Below are positions 17,405-25,261 of a stretch of 64,000 bases of DNA, piece after piece. Position numbers and translations under genes: made by a program. The notes under the pieces were generated by a model. The model searched no databases, was not told the origin of the DNA, and saw nothing but the letters and a program-made list of their open reading frames with translations. The first letter of the stretch is position 1; every line of letters starts with the position of its first letter. The stretch is from Pelotomaculum isophthalicicum JI (GTDB lineage Bacteria > Bacillota > Desulfotomaculia > Desulfotomaculales > Pelotomaculaceae), in the NCBI RefSeq assembly GCF_029478095.1, contig NZ_JAKOAV010000018.1:1-64000 (forward strand), in the 5' to 3' direction.

Positions 17405-18580
17405 ATGGTGGCTGTTTTGCGCCCGGAGTCTATGAATATTTTTGATGATTTACGCGGTCAAAATATGGTTGTCTTGGAAAATGCCAAACAAAGCGGCAGG
17501 AAAGTTGTCGGCATGTACTGCGCTTATTGTCCCCAGGAACTGGTCCTGGCGGCCGGAGCCATACCGGTAAGCCTCTGCGGAACCAAGGATGAGCCGATCG
17601 CGGACGCGGAAAAAGTGCTGCCCCGCAACATATGCCCTTTGATTAAATCCAGTTTTGGGTTTGCCATCACCGGCAAATGCCCCTATTTTTATTTTTCGGA
17701 TTTTGTTATCGGTGAAACGACTTGCGACGGCAAGAAAAAGATGTTTGAGCTTCTGGGGCAACACAAGCCCATGCATGTTATGCACCTGCCTCAGGGGGCG
17801 GACCGGCCCGGCGCGCTGCCCTGGTGGAAAGAGGAATTGTCGCTGCTGAAGGAGCGGTTGGAGGAAACCCTCGGCGTGACGATTAGCGATGACAGCCTGC
17901 GGGAAGCTATAAAACTGTCCAACAGCGAGCAGCTGGCCATTAAAGAACTGCACGATTTAAACAAGTTTGATCCGGCTCCCCTTTCGGGACTTGACCTGTT
18001 AACCGCCACTTTTATGAAGGGGTTTAATGTAAACAAATTAGAGGGAATAGCGTTGGTTAACAAATTAATCGGCGAAGTAAAAGAAGTAATCGAGCAGGGA
18101 GGCTCGCCTTTCCAGCCGGACACGCCGCGCATTTTGCTGACCGGTTGCCCGGTGGGCATCGGCTCGGAAAAGCTAATCAGACTGCTGGAGGAAAACGGGG
18201 GCAGCGTGGTTTGCTTTGAAAGCTGCAGCGGCTACAAAACCCTGGACATGCTTGTTGATGAAGACGAGCGGCGGGACCCGCTGGAAGCTATTGCCGAAAG
18301 GTCACTGAAAATCCCCTGCTCCTGCATGACGCCGAATGAGGGGCGTCTGGATTTGCTGGGCAGGATGATTGGCGAATACCGCGTCGACGGCGTTGTTGAC
18401 CTTACCTGGCAGGCCTGCCACACCTATAATGTCGAGGCGGAATTAGTCCGCGGCTACGTTAAGGACAATTTTGACATACCGTGCCTGCACCTGGAAACCG
18501 ACTATTCAAGTTCCGACTTGCAGCAGTTGAAAACGCGGGTTACCGCTTTTATTGAACTATTGGATAAGAGGTGGACGTAA
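17405..18580 (+). CDS. Double-cubane-cluster-type reductase (2-hydroxyacyl-CoA dehydratase D family, YjiM-like)
   Basis: 391 residues of the HgdB/BcrB superfamily. It is closest in motif to YjiM and the double-cubane-cluster protein of Carboxydothermus, which uses an [Fe8S9] cluster for ATP-driven reduction of small molecules such as acetylene, hydrazine and azide. Family blocks are GMYCAYCPQELVLAAGA, LPRNICPLIKSSFGF, KCPYFYFSD, GETTCDGKKKM, LTGCPVGIGSEK, CFESCSGYK and QACHTYNVEAE, giving the cluster-ligand cysteines. The activase follows directly. Physiological substrate unknown. First ATG is 17405; GTG/TTG alternatives a few codons in have similar ribosome sites. It heads the run of same-strand organometal genes. 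Confidence 0.85.
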   Translation: MVAVLRPESMNIFDDLRGQNMVVLENAKQSGRKVVGMYCAYCPQELVLAAGAIPVSLCGTKDEPIADAEKVLPRNICPLIKSSFGFAITGKCPYFYFSDFVIGETTCDGKKKMFELLGQHKPMHVMHLPQGADRPGALPWWKEELSLLKERLEETLGVTISDDSLREAIKLSNSEQLAIKELHDLNKFDPAPLSGLDLLTATFMKGFNVNKLEGIALVNKLIGEVKEVIEQGGSPFQPDTPRILLTGCPVGIGSEKLIRLLEENGGSVVCFESCSGYKTLDMLVDEDERRDPLEAIAERSLKIPCSCMTPNEGRLDLLGRMIGEYRVDGVVDLTWQACHTYNVEAELVRGYVKDNFDIPCLHLETDYSSSDLQQLKTRVTAFIELLDKRWT

Positions 18581-19357
18581 ATTATTACTGTAGGTATTGA
18601 CGTGGGTTCCATAACCACCAAAGCGGTCTTAATGAACGGTTCGGCCTGGCAGAGTACGCTCCGGCCCACGGGTTACAGCCCGCGGCAGGCCGGCCGGGAG
18701 GTTCTTGACGAACTTCTGGACAAGGCCGGACTGGCGCAGGCGGACATTGATTATATTATCGCCACCGGCTACGGCCGGATAACCCTTGACTTCGCAGACA
18801 AGGCCATGACGGAAATTACCTGCCACGCCAGGGGCGCGCACCATCTGGCGCCGGGCGCCGACTTGGTGATCGACATCGGCGGCCAGGACAGCAAGGTGAT
18901 CTTTACGGACGGTTACGGCAACGTCACTGACTTTTCCATGAACGACAAGTGCGCCGCCGGAACGGGCAGGTTTTTGCAGGTGATGGCCGCCGCCATGGGA
19001 GTTGACGTAAGTGAACTGGCGGAATTGGCACGCGGCATGGAGCCTGTGCAAATCAGCAGCATGTGCACCGTCTTTGCTGAATCTGAAGTAATCAGCCTGC
19101 TGGCTGAAGGAGTGGAAAGAGGCAGGATTATAGCCGGCATCCACCGTTCCGTCGCCAATAGAGTGGTTGCCATGGCCGAAAGGATCGGCAAAGGTGAATT
19201 GATCGCCTTTACCGGCGGGGTAGCTAAAAACGAGGGGGTGAAAGAGTATCTGGCCAAGGCTCTGGGCAGGGAAATTGTTGTCTCTCCCGAATCCCAGCTC
19301 GCCGGGGCCTTTGGGGCCGCTATTATCGCGCGGGAAAAGCTTCTTAAAGCAAGATAA
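18581..19357 (+). CDS. Acyl-CoA dehydratase activase family ATPase (YjiL-like)
   Basis: About 258 residues of the BadF/BadG/BcrA/BcrD ASKHA ATPase family, which uses ATP to drive one electron from its own [4Fe-4S] cluster into the dehydratase or double-cubane partner. Motifs: phosphate-1 loop TVGIDVGSITTKAV, phosphate-2 DIGGQDSK, adenosine loop FTGGVAKNEG. The bridging-cluster cysteines are in NDKCAAGTG and SSMCTVFAESE. The GTG at 18602 would delete the first beta strand and the Asp of GIDVG. In-frame ATT at 18581, directly after the upstream stop and 6 bases from GAGGTGG, restores it, so I place the start there. It pairs with the upstream reductase. Confidence 0.85.
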   Translation: MITVGIDVGSITTKAVLMNGSAWQSTLRPTGYSPRQAGREVLDELLDKAGLAQADIDYIIATGYGRITLDFADKAMTEITCHARGAHHLAPGADLVIDIGGQDSKVIFTDGYGNVTDFSMNDKCAAGTGRFLQVMAAAMGVDVSELAELARGMEPVQISSMCTVFAESEVISLLAEGVERGRIIAGIHRSVANRVVAMAERIGKGELIAFTGGVAKNEGVKEYLAKALGREIVVSPESQLAGAFGAAIIAREKLLKAR

Positions 19358-19383
19358 GCATTTAATGAAAGCGGGGTATTGCC

Positions 19384-19647
19384 ATGCCTAAAGTCCAGGT
19401 GGAATTCATCAACACCTGCGCCAGTTGCGCAGAACATGAGGTGAACATAAAAAATGCGGTCGAAAAATACGGGGACGACGTTGAACTAAAGATTTACCAC
19501 GCGGGCAAAGATGTCGGCTACTTAAAGAAATACGGAATGATCTTCAAAGGCACCATGATTATCAACGGCCGGCAAAAAATTGACAACCTTACTAAAAAAA
19601 ATATTGAAGAAGCTATCGACGCCGCCGTCAGGAGTAATAATTCTTGA
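19384..19647 (+). CDS. saoT: Thioredoxin-like CxxC protein (SaoT-like)
   Basis: 87 residues with a thioredoxin-like fold pattern: strand VQVEFINTC, active pair C12-A-S-C15, then VELKIYHAGKDVGYLKKYGMIFKGTMIINGR with the cis-Pro position replaced. Small redox-disulfide proteins of this sort often accompany metal(loid) permeases. The name SaoT is from my memory of the NCBI family set for organometal transport, where this position is Cys or selenocysteine; here both are Cys. It overlaps the permease gene by 4 bases (TTGA), so the two are translationally coupled. Confidence 0.72.
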   Translation: MPKVQVEFINTCASCAEHEVNIKNAVEKYGDDVELKIYHAGKDVGYLKKYGMIFKGTMIINGRQKIDNLTKKNIEEAIDAAVRSNNS

Positions 19648-20741
19648 TTATTGACATTATAGAAATTTTAAAAAAGGTCATTCTGGCCGCCATTGATATA
19701 CTGAACGGGGCTTCCTTCTGGCTGGTGCTCAGTTTCATCCTGGCAGGTGCTTTACACAATATTTTAAGCCCGGCCAGGTTTCAGCGCGTGCTGGGCAACC
19801 GCCGTTTCTCTTCCATAATCAAGGCCACGTTGTCGGGCATGCTGCTTCCTGTCTGCAGCTGCGGCGTGATTCCGCTCGGGATCGGCCTGTATTATTCCGG
19901 CGCTTACCTGGGGCCGACCCTGGCTTTTATGACGGCGACCCCCATTATCAATCCGGCCGCGGTCATTTTGGCTTACGGTCTTTTAGGCCCCCAAATCGCC
20001 ACCGTCTACCTGATCACCGGATTTTTGGCGCCGGTGTTAATAGGGAGCATAGGCAACTTGTTGGCGGGGCGGGAAATCCACGCTCCCGGCACAGAAAATC
20101 CCGGGGAGTTAGTGGAACTCGAACCCGGTGAGGCGCCCGGCCTTGGGCAAAAACTGCGGTCGGGGCTTTATTGGGGATTTACGGACCTGGGGGTGCAGGT
20201 AAGCAAGTATGTGGTAATAGGCATGCTGCTGGCCGGAGTCATTACCACCCTGGTCCCGCCGGTTTTTATTCAACAATTTTTGGGCAATCCGGGGCTGATC
20301 TCGCTTGCCGGCATCGCTGTGCTGGGAGCGATCATGTATGTATGCGCGGTGGGCCATATACCCTTTGTCGCGGCGCTGGTGGCCAGCGGAGCGGCGCCGG
20401 GGATAGCCATAACTTTTCTTATGACAGGCGCTGCCACAAACCTGCCTGAATTGATCAGCATCTATAAAATGATCGGCAAAAGAGCGGCGGCAATTTATAC
20501 ACTAACGCTGGTAAGCGTTTCTTTACTGATCGGTTACCTTACCAACAAATGGCTGCTGCCGGGATTTATCCCGTTTTTCGACCTTACCCAAACGCGTCAA
20601 ACCGTAGGTTTCGCCAATAAATTAATTTTTTCCGCGCCGGAGCCCTTGCAGTATTTATGTTCGGCGATTATTTTATGCCTTGGATTCTATTCTTTATGGC
20701 CGGGTATCGCGCGTTATCTGGCCAGGGAAAGGTCAGCCTGA
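19644..20741 (+). CDS. saoE: SaoE-like efflux permease (SO_0444/ArsP-type)
   Basis: 365 residues, about nine hydrophobic segments, in the DUF318/SO_0444 permease family related to ArsP, an organoarsenical exporter. It has the duplicated half-repeat: PVCSCGVIPLGIGLYYSGAYLG...FMTATPIINPAAV in the first half and YVCAVGHIPFVAALVASGAAPG...LMTGAATNLPEL in the second. The Cys pair in CSC and the Cys in CAVG sit in the predicted pore and would suit a soft-metal or organometal substrate. TTG start overlaps the thioredoxin-like gene and the stop overlaps the next ATG (TGATG). Direction of transport is inferred from the family. Confidence 0.78.
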   Translation: MIIDIIEILKKVILAAIDILNGASFWLVLSFILAGALHNILSPARFQRVLGNRRFSSIIKATLSGMLLPVCSCGVIPLGIGLYYSGAYLGPTLAFMTATPIINPAAVILAYGLLGPQIATVYLITGFLAPVLIGSIGNLLAGREIHAPGTENPGELVELEPGEAPGLGQKLRSGLYWGFTDLGVQVSKYVVIGMLLAGVITTLVPPVFIQQFLGNPGLISLAGIAVLGAIMYVCAVGHIPFVAALVASGAAPGIAITFLMTGAATNLPELISIYKMIGKRAAAIYTLTLVSVSLLIGYLTNKWLLPGFIPFFDLTQTRQTVGFANKLIFSAPEPLQYLCSAIILCLGFYSLWPGIARYLARERSA

Positions 20742-21214
20742 TGACTTCCCGGCTTGCGATTATATGTTTGCTTTTCTGCCTGCTGGCCGGTGCTTGCTGC
20801 GGCTGCGGCAAGCAGGTTGCCGGAGACGGCCAAACCACTGGTATCAGGGTTAACCTGGACGATAAATTGCTTCAATATTTTATTTCAAGCCACCCGGGAA
20901 GAGAGGTTCTCGTATGTGCCCGGGCGGACCTGAACAACGACGGGACGGAAGATTTGGCGGTTATTTTTCAGGAAAGCAAAGAGAAAAACCTGATGCTGGT
21001 GGTCCTGGACATTGCCGGCGAATACAGGTGCACAAACGAGGTCCCGGCTCCGGCTTCAAATCAGCTAATCCAGTTCAGGGATATTGACCAAAAACCGCCG
21101 CTGGAATTTATCGTCCAGGGAGCTAAAGGAGCAAATGTTGGATTTGCGATTTTTCGCGTTGATGGTGACAAATTGGAAGATTTGTTTGGGGAGGGGATGA
21201 AAGATTGTTGCTAG
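20741..21214 (+). CDS. saoC: Lipoprotein ending in Cys-Cys (SaoC-like)
   Basis: 157 residues. An N-terminal lipoprotein signal (MTSRLAIICLLFCLLAGACC) is followed by a single VCBS/integrin-like soluble domain (ARADLNNDGTEDLAVIFQE, with a calcium-loop-like DLNNDGTED). The protein ends in ...GMKDCC, two cysteines as the last residues. This matches the family I remember as 'Cys-Cys-COOH (seleno)protein SaoC'. It would be anchored outside the membrane, with the Cys pair free to bind a soft metal. The ATG overlaps the permease stop; an upstream in-frame start is inside the permease gene and is ignored. Confidence 0.78.
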   Translation: MTSRLAIICLLFCLLAGACCGCGKQVAGDGQTTGIRVNLDDKLLQYFISSHPGREVLVCARADLNNDGTEDLAVIFQESKEKNLMLVVLDIAGEYRCTNEVPAPASNQLIQFRDIDQKPPLEFIVQGAKGANVGFAIFRVDGDKLEDLFGEGMKDCC

Positions 21215-21280
21215 GTGCCACACCATGCTGAGCGAATTTAATTTAAATAGCATTAGATAAAAAAAGGGGAGAAATAAACC

Positions 21281-22417
21281 GTGGTAAAAGTAAACACAAA
21301 AAAACTAATAAAAACCATGATTTTGCTGGCTATTGTAACATTGGCAACAGCCTTGCTGGCCGGCTGCGGCGGCTCAAAACCGGCAACCACCACGACAACT
21401 TCCGCGCCGGATAAAGATAAGGACTACGTGGTTAATCTGGGCTATTACAACTGCGATCATATGACCGCCGCCTGCATTGCCAAGGACGCGGGAATTTTTA
21501 AGGAACTTGGGCTCAAGGTCAACGTTACGGGCAACGGCAAGGTGCCTGAAGCAATGGCGGCGGGTCAGATGGACGTCGGCTATATCGGAACGGAAGGTTT
21601 GATGAGGGCTTACTTGAAAGGTTCCCCCATTTTTGTAGCCGCCAACAACCACCTGGGAGGCTCTTACTACCTGGTTGCTTCAAACAATATTCCTGATGCC
21701 AAGGGCCTGGTGGGTAAAAAAGTGGCTCTTGGCACTGACGCTGAAAAGAACGATTCCTGCTGGGTCCGCATGGCTAATGAAGCCGGCATCCCGGCCGATT
21801 CAAAGAGCTACGAGAACTTTGACATGGCTGATAAAGACGAGTTCATGGCCATGAAAGCCGGACAACTGGCTGGATACCTCTGCTGCGACCCATGGGGGTC
21901 GATGGCTGAGTACGATCAGTCCGGACATATCGTACAGCCGCTCGGCAAACTGCCCAACGGTGAATGGGGTTCTTGCTGTGTTTATTCCATGAACCAAAAC
22001 TTTGCCAAGGATCACCCGGAACTCGCTAAAAAGATGATCCTGGCGCATGCAAAGGCAATCGAATATGTATACACCCATCCGGTACAATCGGCGGAAATAT
22101 TTGCAAACAACTATTTCGTGCCCGTGGAAGTAGGCCTGATGACCATCTACAAGAAAACTGTCGGTGAAGGCAGAACGCTTGCCTGGAAGGTCGACACCAA
22201 AAACTTTATGGACGAGATTGATTACGAGATGAGCGTGAAAACTCTCGACAAAGCGCCTGGAGTTGACGAATTCATCCAGACCAAGCTGCTTGACGAAAGC
22301 GGCGCCGGTAATTTCGACACCTTTATCAAGGAAAAGGTAGACCCGGTATTCCCACTAGGCATGACCTATGAAGACTGGAAAGCCAAGGCTTATCAACTGG
22401 AAGGTAAAAAAGCTTAA
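21281..22417 (+). CDS. ABC substrate-binding lipoprotein, NitT/TauT type, Cys-rich
   Basis: 378 residues, a periplasmic-binding-protein fold of the nitrate/sulfonate/taurine (SsuA, THI5-like) class, exported as a lipoprotein (lipobox LLAGC, Cys29). Family segments are AKDAGIFKELGLKVNV, MAAGQMDVGYIGTEGLMRAYLKG and DAKGLVGKKVALGT. Unusually for this class it carries seven further cysteines at ligand-side loops: C58 (YYNCDH), C65, C160 (NDSCW), C201-C202 (YLCCDPW) and C232-C233 (GSCCVYS). This suggests the ligand is a thiophilic metal compound instead of a sulfonate. GTG start with GGGGAG upstream. It belongs with the permease and ATPase downstream. Confidence 0.82.
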   Translation: MVKVNTKKLIKTMILLAIVTLATALLAGCGGSKPATTTTTSAPDKDKDYVVNLGYYNCDHMTAACIAKDAGIFKELGLKVNVTGNGKVPEAMAAGQMDVGYIGTEGLMRAYLKGSPIFVAANNHLGGSYYLVASNNIPDAKGLVGKKVALGTDAEKNDSCWVRMANEAGIPADSKSYENFDMADKDEFMAMKAGQLAGYLCCDPWGSMAEYDQSGHIVQPLGKLPNGEWGSCCVYSMNQNFAKDHPELAKKMILAHAKAIEYVYTHPVQSAEIFANNYFVPVEVGLMTIYKKTVGEGRTLAWKVDTKNFMDEIDYEMSVKTLDKAPGVDEFIQTKLLDESGAGNFDTFIKEKVDPVFPLGMTYEDWKAKAYQLEGKKA

Positions 22418-22425
22418 TTACCAAT

Positions 22426-23235
22426 ATGAAAAAATTCTTTTTCATTCCGGTGGCTGTCGCCCTGCTGCTGGCGGCGGCATGCTCAGCCTTTTCACAGCGG
22501 GGAGAGCGCGGCGGGAAGGTGAAAATCGGGGCGCCTGACGACACAGGCGGCATGATCATTCATTACCTGGTGAACGAAAAGGGCTACGGGGGCGTTGAGG
22601 TGCGGAACAACTTTGAACTGTACCCGGTGAAGGATTGCTGTTCCAGCACCTCCCAGTGGGCCCTGAGCACCAATCAATACGACCTGGCCGTCATGTGTCC
22701 CGACGCGGCCGAAAGCCTGCTGGAAAAAGACGGCCGGTTTGAAGTAGTCAGCCCGTGCCTGATCAATTCCGACATTGTGGTGCTTAAACCAGGGCTTACC
22801 CCCCAAAAAATCGGGGTTGCCCAGAACCGTAACCACCAGACGCGGATAGTGGCTGAACTTTTCGGCAGCGATTGCGCCGCCGTGCCGGTGCTGCCGGCTG
22901 CCATTCCCTTTGCTTATGAGAAAAACGCGGTCGACGGGGTGGTCGTGGATGCTTTAAGGGGCTTTACCATGCCTGGAGACAAACTGCCGCCTGCCGCCGG
23001 GAGCGGCGGCCATGTCACCTATGTGCTGGTGGTGAACAAGAGTTTTAAGGAAGACCCGCGCTATCAAGAATTCCTTCACTTGTATCAGGATTCGGTTGAA
23101 GATCTTAACAACCCGGATGTTCTTATGGAAGAGATCCGGAAATATAAAAATATTGATTTTACACGAGAGGAGGTGGAGTTATGGATCCGGTTGGGGATAA
23201 GGCAGGTTTTTACAATTCCGGCAACGCGCGGTTGA
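22426..23235 (+). CDS. Second substrate-binding-like lipoprotein, Cys-rich (SaoB-like)
   Basis: 269 residues with a lipoprotein signal (VALLLAAACS, Cys19). The body resembles a shortened binding-protein fold: KIGAPDDTGGMIIHYLVNEKGY, TNQYDLAVMCPDAAESLL, NSDIVVLKPG. Paired cysteines C71-C72 (PVKDCCSSTSQW) plus C91 and C111 parallel those in the preceding protein. Two consecutive binding proteins for one transporter is unusual. It is a candidate for the family member I remember as SaoB, but I cannot say which of the two binding proteins that name belongs to. Its 3' end overlaps the permease start by 55 bases. Confidence 0.7.
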   Translation: MKKFFFIPVAVALLLAAACSAFSQRGERGGKVKIGAPDDTGGMIIHYLVNEKGYGGVEVRNNFELYPVKDCCSSTSQWALSTNQYDLAVMCPDAAESLLEKDGRFEVVSPCLINSDIVVLKPGLTPQKIGVAQNRNHQTRIVAELFGSDCAAVPVLPAAIPFAYEKNAVDGVVVDALRGFTMPGDKLPPAAGSGGHVTYVLVVNKSFKEDPRYQEFLHLYQDSVEDLNNPDVLMEEIRKYKNIDFTREEVELWIRLGIRQVFTIPATRG

Positions 23236-24011
23236 TGCGCGAGAAAGTCATGGGCTCGCTCGGTCAAAAACAAATATTGTACCGCCTGATTACGATCGCG
23301 GCTGTTTTTGGCATCTGGCAGTTGGCCGCCAACCACTACCACAGCGAATTCCTGATGCCGTCTCCCTGGAAAACTATGGTTACCTTAACCTCCGTCGTGC
23401 ATGATCCGGATGTGCTTAAAAACCTGCTGCTTACTTTGAAGAGAGTTTTGACCGGTTTCCTCTACGCCATGGCTATCGGGATACCGCTGGGCTTTCTCAT
23501 GGGCTACTCAAAGGCGGCCATGCAAATGCTCGACCCGCTGATTGATTCCCTCAGGCAGATACCGATAATGGCCTGGGTGCCGCTGACCATCGTCTGGTTC
23601 GGTCTCGGTGACGGGCCCACAGTGTTTCTAATTGCCTTCACCGGGACTTTCCCCATCATAATGAATACCATTGCCGGGGTGCAGAAGATATCCGGTGATT
23701 ACTACAACGCGGCCCGCAGTATGGGCGCCGGGCCCTGGAGCATATTCGCGCACATTATCGTTCCTGCTTCTTTGCCGGATATCCTGATCGGGGGCAGAAT
23801 AGCCGTCGGGCTGGGCTGGATGTCGGTTATATGAGCGGAATTCATCGCGACGAGTGCCGGTTTCGGCTACTCCATGGTGGAAGCGCAGACAAGAATGCAG
23901 ACTGGTAAATTAGTGGCCCTGATGATCATGGCCGCCCTGATCGGATACATGATCGACCGGGTTATTCTGATGTTCAACAAGTCTCTGACCAAATGGAGGT
24001 TTGTTCAGTAA
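23181..24011 (+). CDS. saoP: ABC transporter permease with in-frame TGA (SaoP-like; possible selenoprotein)
   Basis: 277 codons in one frame if the TGA at 23832-23834 is read through. It is a binding-protein-dependent permease of the SsuC/TauC class with about six membrane helices and the EAA loop NAARSMGAGPWSIFAHIIVPASLPDI. The TGA falls in GLGWMSVI-*-AEFIATSAGFGYSM, where relatives have WMxxxAAEM, in the membrane helix after the EAA loop. The downstream half is fully conserved (GYMIDRVILMFNKSLTKW) and stays in frame to a TAA that overlaps the ATPase start. Intact sequence on both sides argues against decay. Selenocysteine insertion is possible (hairpin at 23853); a nonsense mutation is the alternative. 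ATG has GAGGAGGTGGAG upstream. Confidence 0.75.
23853..23871 (+). promoter_or_regulatory. Candidate bacterial SECIS hairpin after the in-frame TGA
   Basis: AGTGCCG-GTTT-CGGC(T)ACT: seven base pairs with one bulged T on the 3' side and a GTTT apical loop closed by G-C. It starts 18 bases after the TGA, and the apical G is 25 bases after it, inside the spacing known for bacterial SECIS elements. The sequence is coding, so this could be chance. Confidence 0.4.
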
Positions 24012-24805
24012 TGGAATTAAAAATTGAAAACGTTTCCAAGGTTTTTATAAATGATCATAACGACCATACAGTTCTCAAAGATGTGAGTTTTTCTGTGAGT
24101 GAAGGCCAGTTTGTCACCCTGCTCGGCCCTTCCGGCTGCGGGAAGACCACCCTCCTGACAATTATCGCCGGCTTCCAGGTCGCGTCCGGCGGCATGATCC
24201 TGCTTAACGGCCGCCAGGTCGCCAAGCCGGGGCCGGACAGAGGTTTCGTCTTTCAAAATTACGCTCTCTTTCCCTGGATGACGGTAAAAGACAACATCCT
24301 CTACCCCATGAAAATGTCTAAAGTACCGGTAAAGGAACGGGAGCAGCGCTTGCAGGAACTGCTGGCGATAGCCCAGCTCGAAGGAAAGGAAAAGCTGTAT
24401 CCGCACCAGCTTTCCGGCGGGATGAAACAAAGGGTTGCCTTCATCCGGGCCCTGGCCGGCAGGCCGGAAGTGCTTTTAATGGACGAACCGCTGGGAGCGG
24501 TCGACTTTCAGATGAGGCAAATTCTGCAGGAAGAGCTGGAGTCTCTATGGTTGAAGGATAAGACCACTGTCGTCATGGTGACGCACGATGCTGATGAAGC
24601 CATATATCTGAGTGACCGGGTTATTGTGATGTCCGCCCGGGAAGGAAAGATACTGGAAGACATGCGGGTTGAACTGCCCCGTCCCCGGGACCGGAAGGAT
24701 AAGGAATATGTTAGGAGCAAGGAACGCCTGATGGATATCCTCAAGGTTGCCATCAACAAGGAGTCGGATTCAGCCGAAATGGAAAGAAAGTTATGTCTTG
24801 CCTAA
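24011..24805 (+). CDS. saoA: ABC transporter ATP-binding protein (SaoA-like)
   Basis: 264 residues, an SsuB/TauB-type ATPase. Walker A is LLGPSGCGKTTLL, Q-loop VFQNYALFPWM, signature LSGGMKQRVAFIRAL, Walker B VLLMDEPLGAVD, H-loop VMVTHDADEA. It powers the permease whose stop codon overlaps this ATG (TAATG), with GGAGGT upstream. The C-terminus has no extra regulatory domain. Cytoplasmic, bound to the permease dimer. The substrate follows from the Cys-rich binding proteins, not from this gene. Confidence 0.85.
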   Translation: MELKIENVSKVFINDHNDHTVLKDVSFSVSEGQFVTLLGPSGCGKTTLLTIIAGFQVASGGMILLNGRQVAKPGPDRGFVFQNYALFPWMTVKDNILYPMKMSKVPVKEREQRLQELLAIAQLEGKEKLYPHQLSGGMKQRVAFIRALAGRPEVLLMDEPLGAVDFQMRQILQEELESLWLKDKTTVVMVTHDADEAIYLSDRVIVMSAREGKILEDMRVELPRPRDRKDKEYVRSKERLMDILKVAINKESDSAEMERKLCLA

Positions 24806-24874
24806 ATAATAAAACAAACAGTATGTAAGGTTTTGATCTTTACACATTCAAAAAATTATGGAGGTGCAATTATA

Positions 24875-25207
24875 ATGAAAGTTGCTTATGTTTTCAGCTC
24901 GACCAATTCCCAAAAGATACTGAACAACATGATCATTCCGCAGTTGGAAGGAGGCCATCACGGCGCTGAAGTCGCAGGAATGTTTTTCTTTATGGACAAC
25001 GCTTTCTTCCTTCTGGAAGGCAGCAAAATGGGCGAACGGCTGCAGACCCTGCACGAGAAAACCGGGATGCTGCTGATGGCCTGCGACCAGTGCGCCATAG
25101 AGCGGGGCATTGATAAAAAACTGGTGCCGGGCGCTTCGATCGGATGCTTCCCCAACCTTTACGCCGCATTAGGCGGAGCCGGCGTTGATCAGGTAATCAC
25201 ATTATAA
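24875..25207 (+). CDS. saoD: DsrE-related protein (SaoD-like)
   Basis: 110 residues of the DsrE/DsrF-like fold. The N-terminus is KVAYVFSSTNSQKILNNMIIPQLEGGHHGAEVAGMFFFMDNAFFLLEG, and a CxxC (MACDQCAIERG) plus a third Cys (SIGCFPNLY) sit where sulfur-relay relatives have their active cysteine. It is likely a cytoplasmic thiol carrier that could accept a soft metal or organometal from the transporter. GGAGGTG lies 8 bases before the ATG. It is 70 bases after the ATPase in the same direction. The name is from memory of the SAO family set. Confidence 0.72.
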   Translation: MKVAYVFSSTNSQKILNNMIIPQLEGGHHGAEVAGMFFFMDNAFFLLEGSKMGERLQTLHEKTGMLLMACDQCAIERGIDKKLVPGASIGCFPNLYAALGGAGVDQVITL

Positions 25208-25261
25208 AGTCAGACATTTGGCACTTGCCAAATACATCATTGTGGATATGAAAGGATGCCC

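Noticed and set aside
23832-23834. TGA read as tryptophan
   Set aside because: Other genes in the window end in TGA normally (for example the efflux permease and lspA), so the standard code applies.
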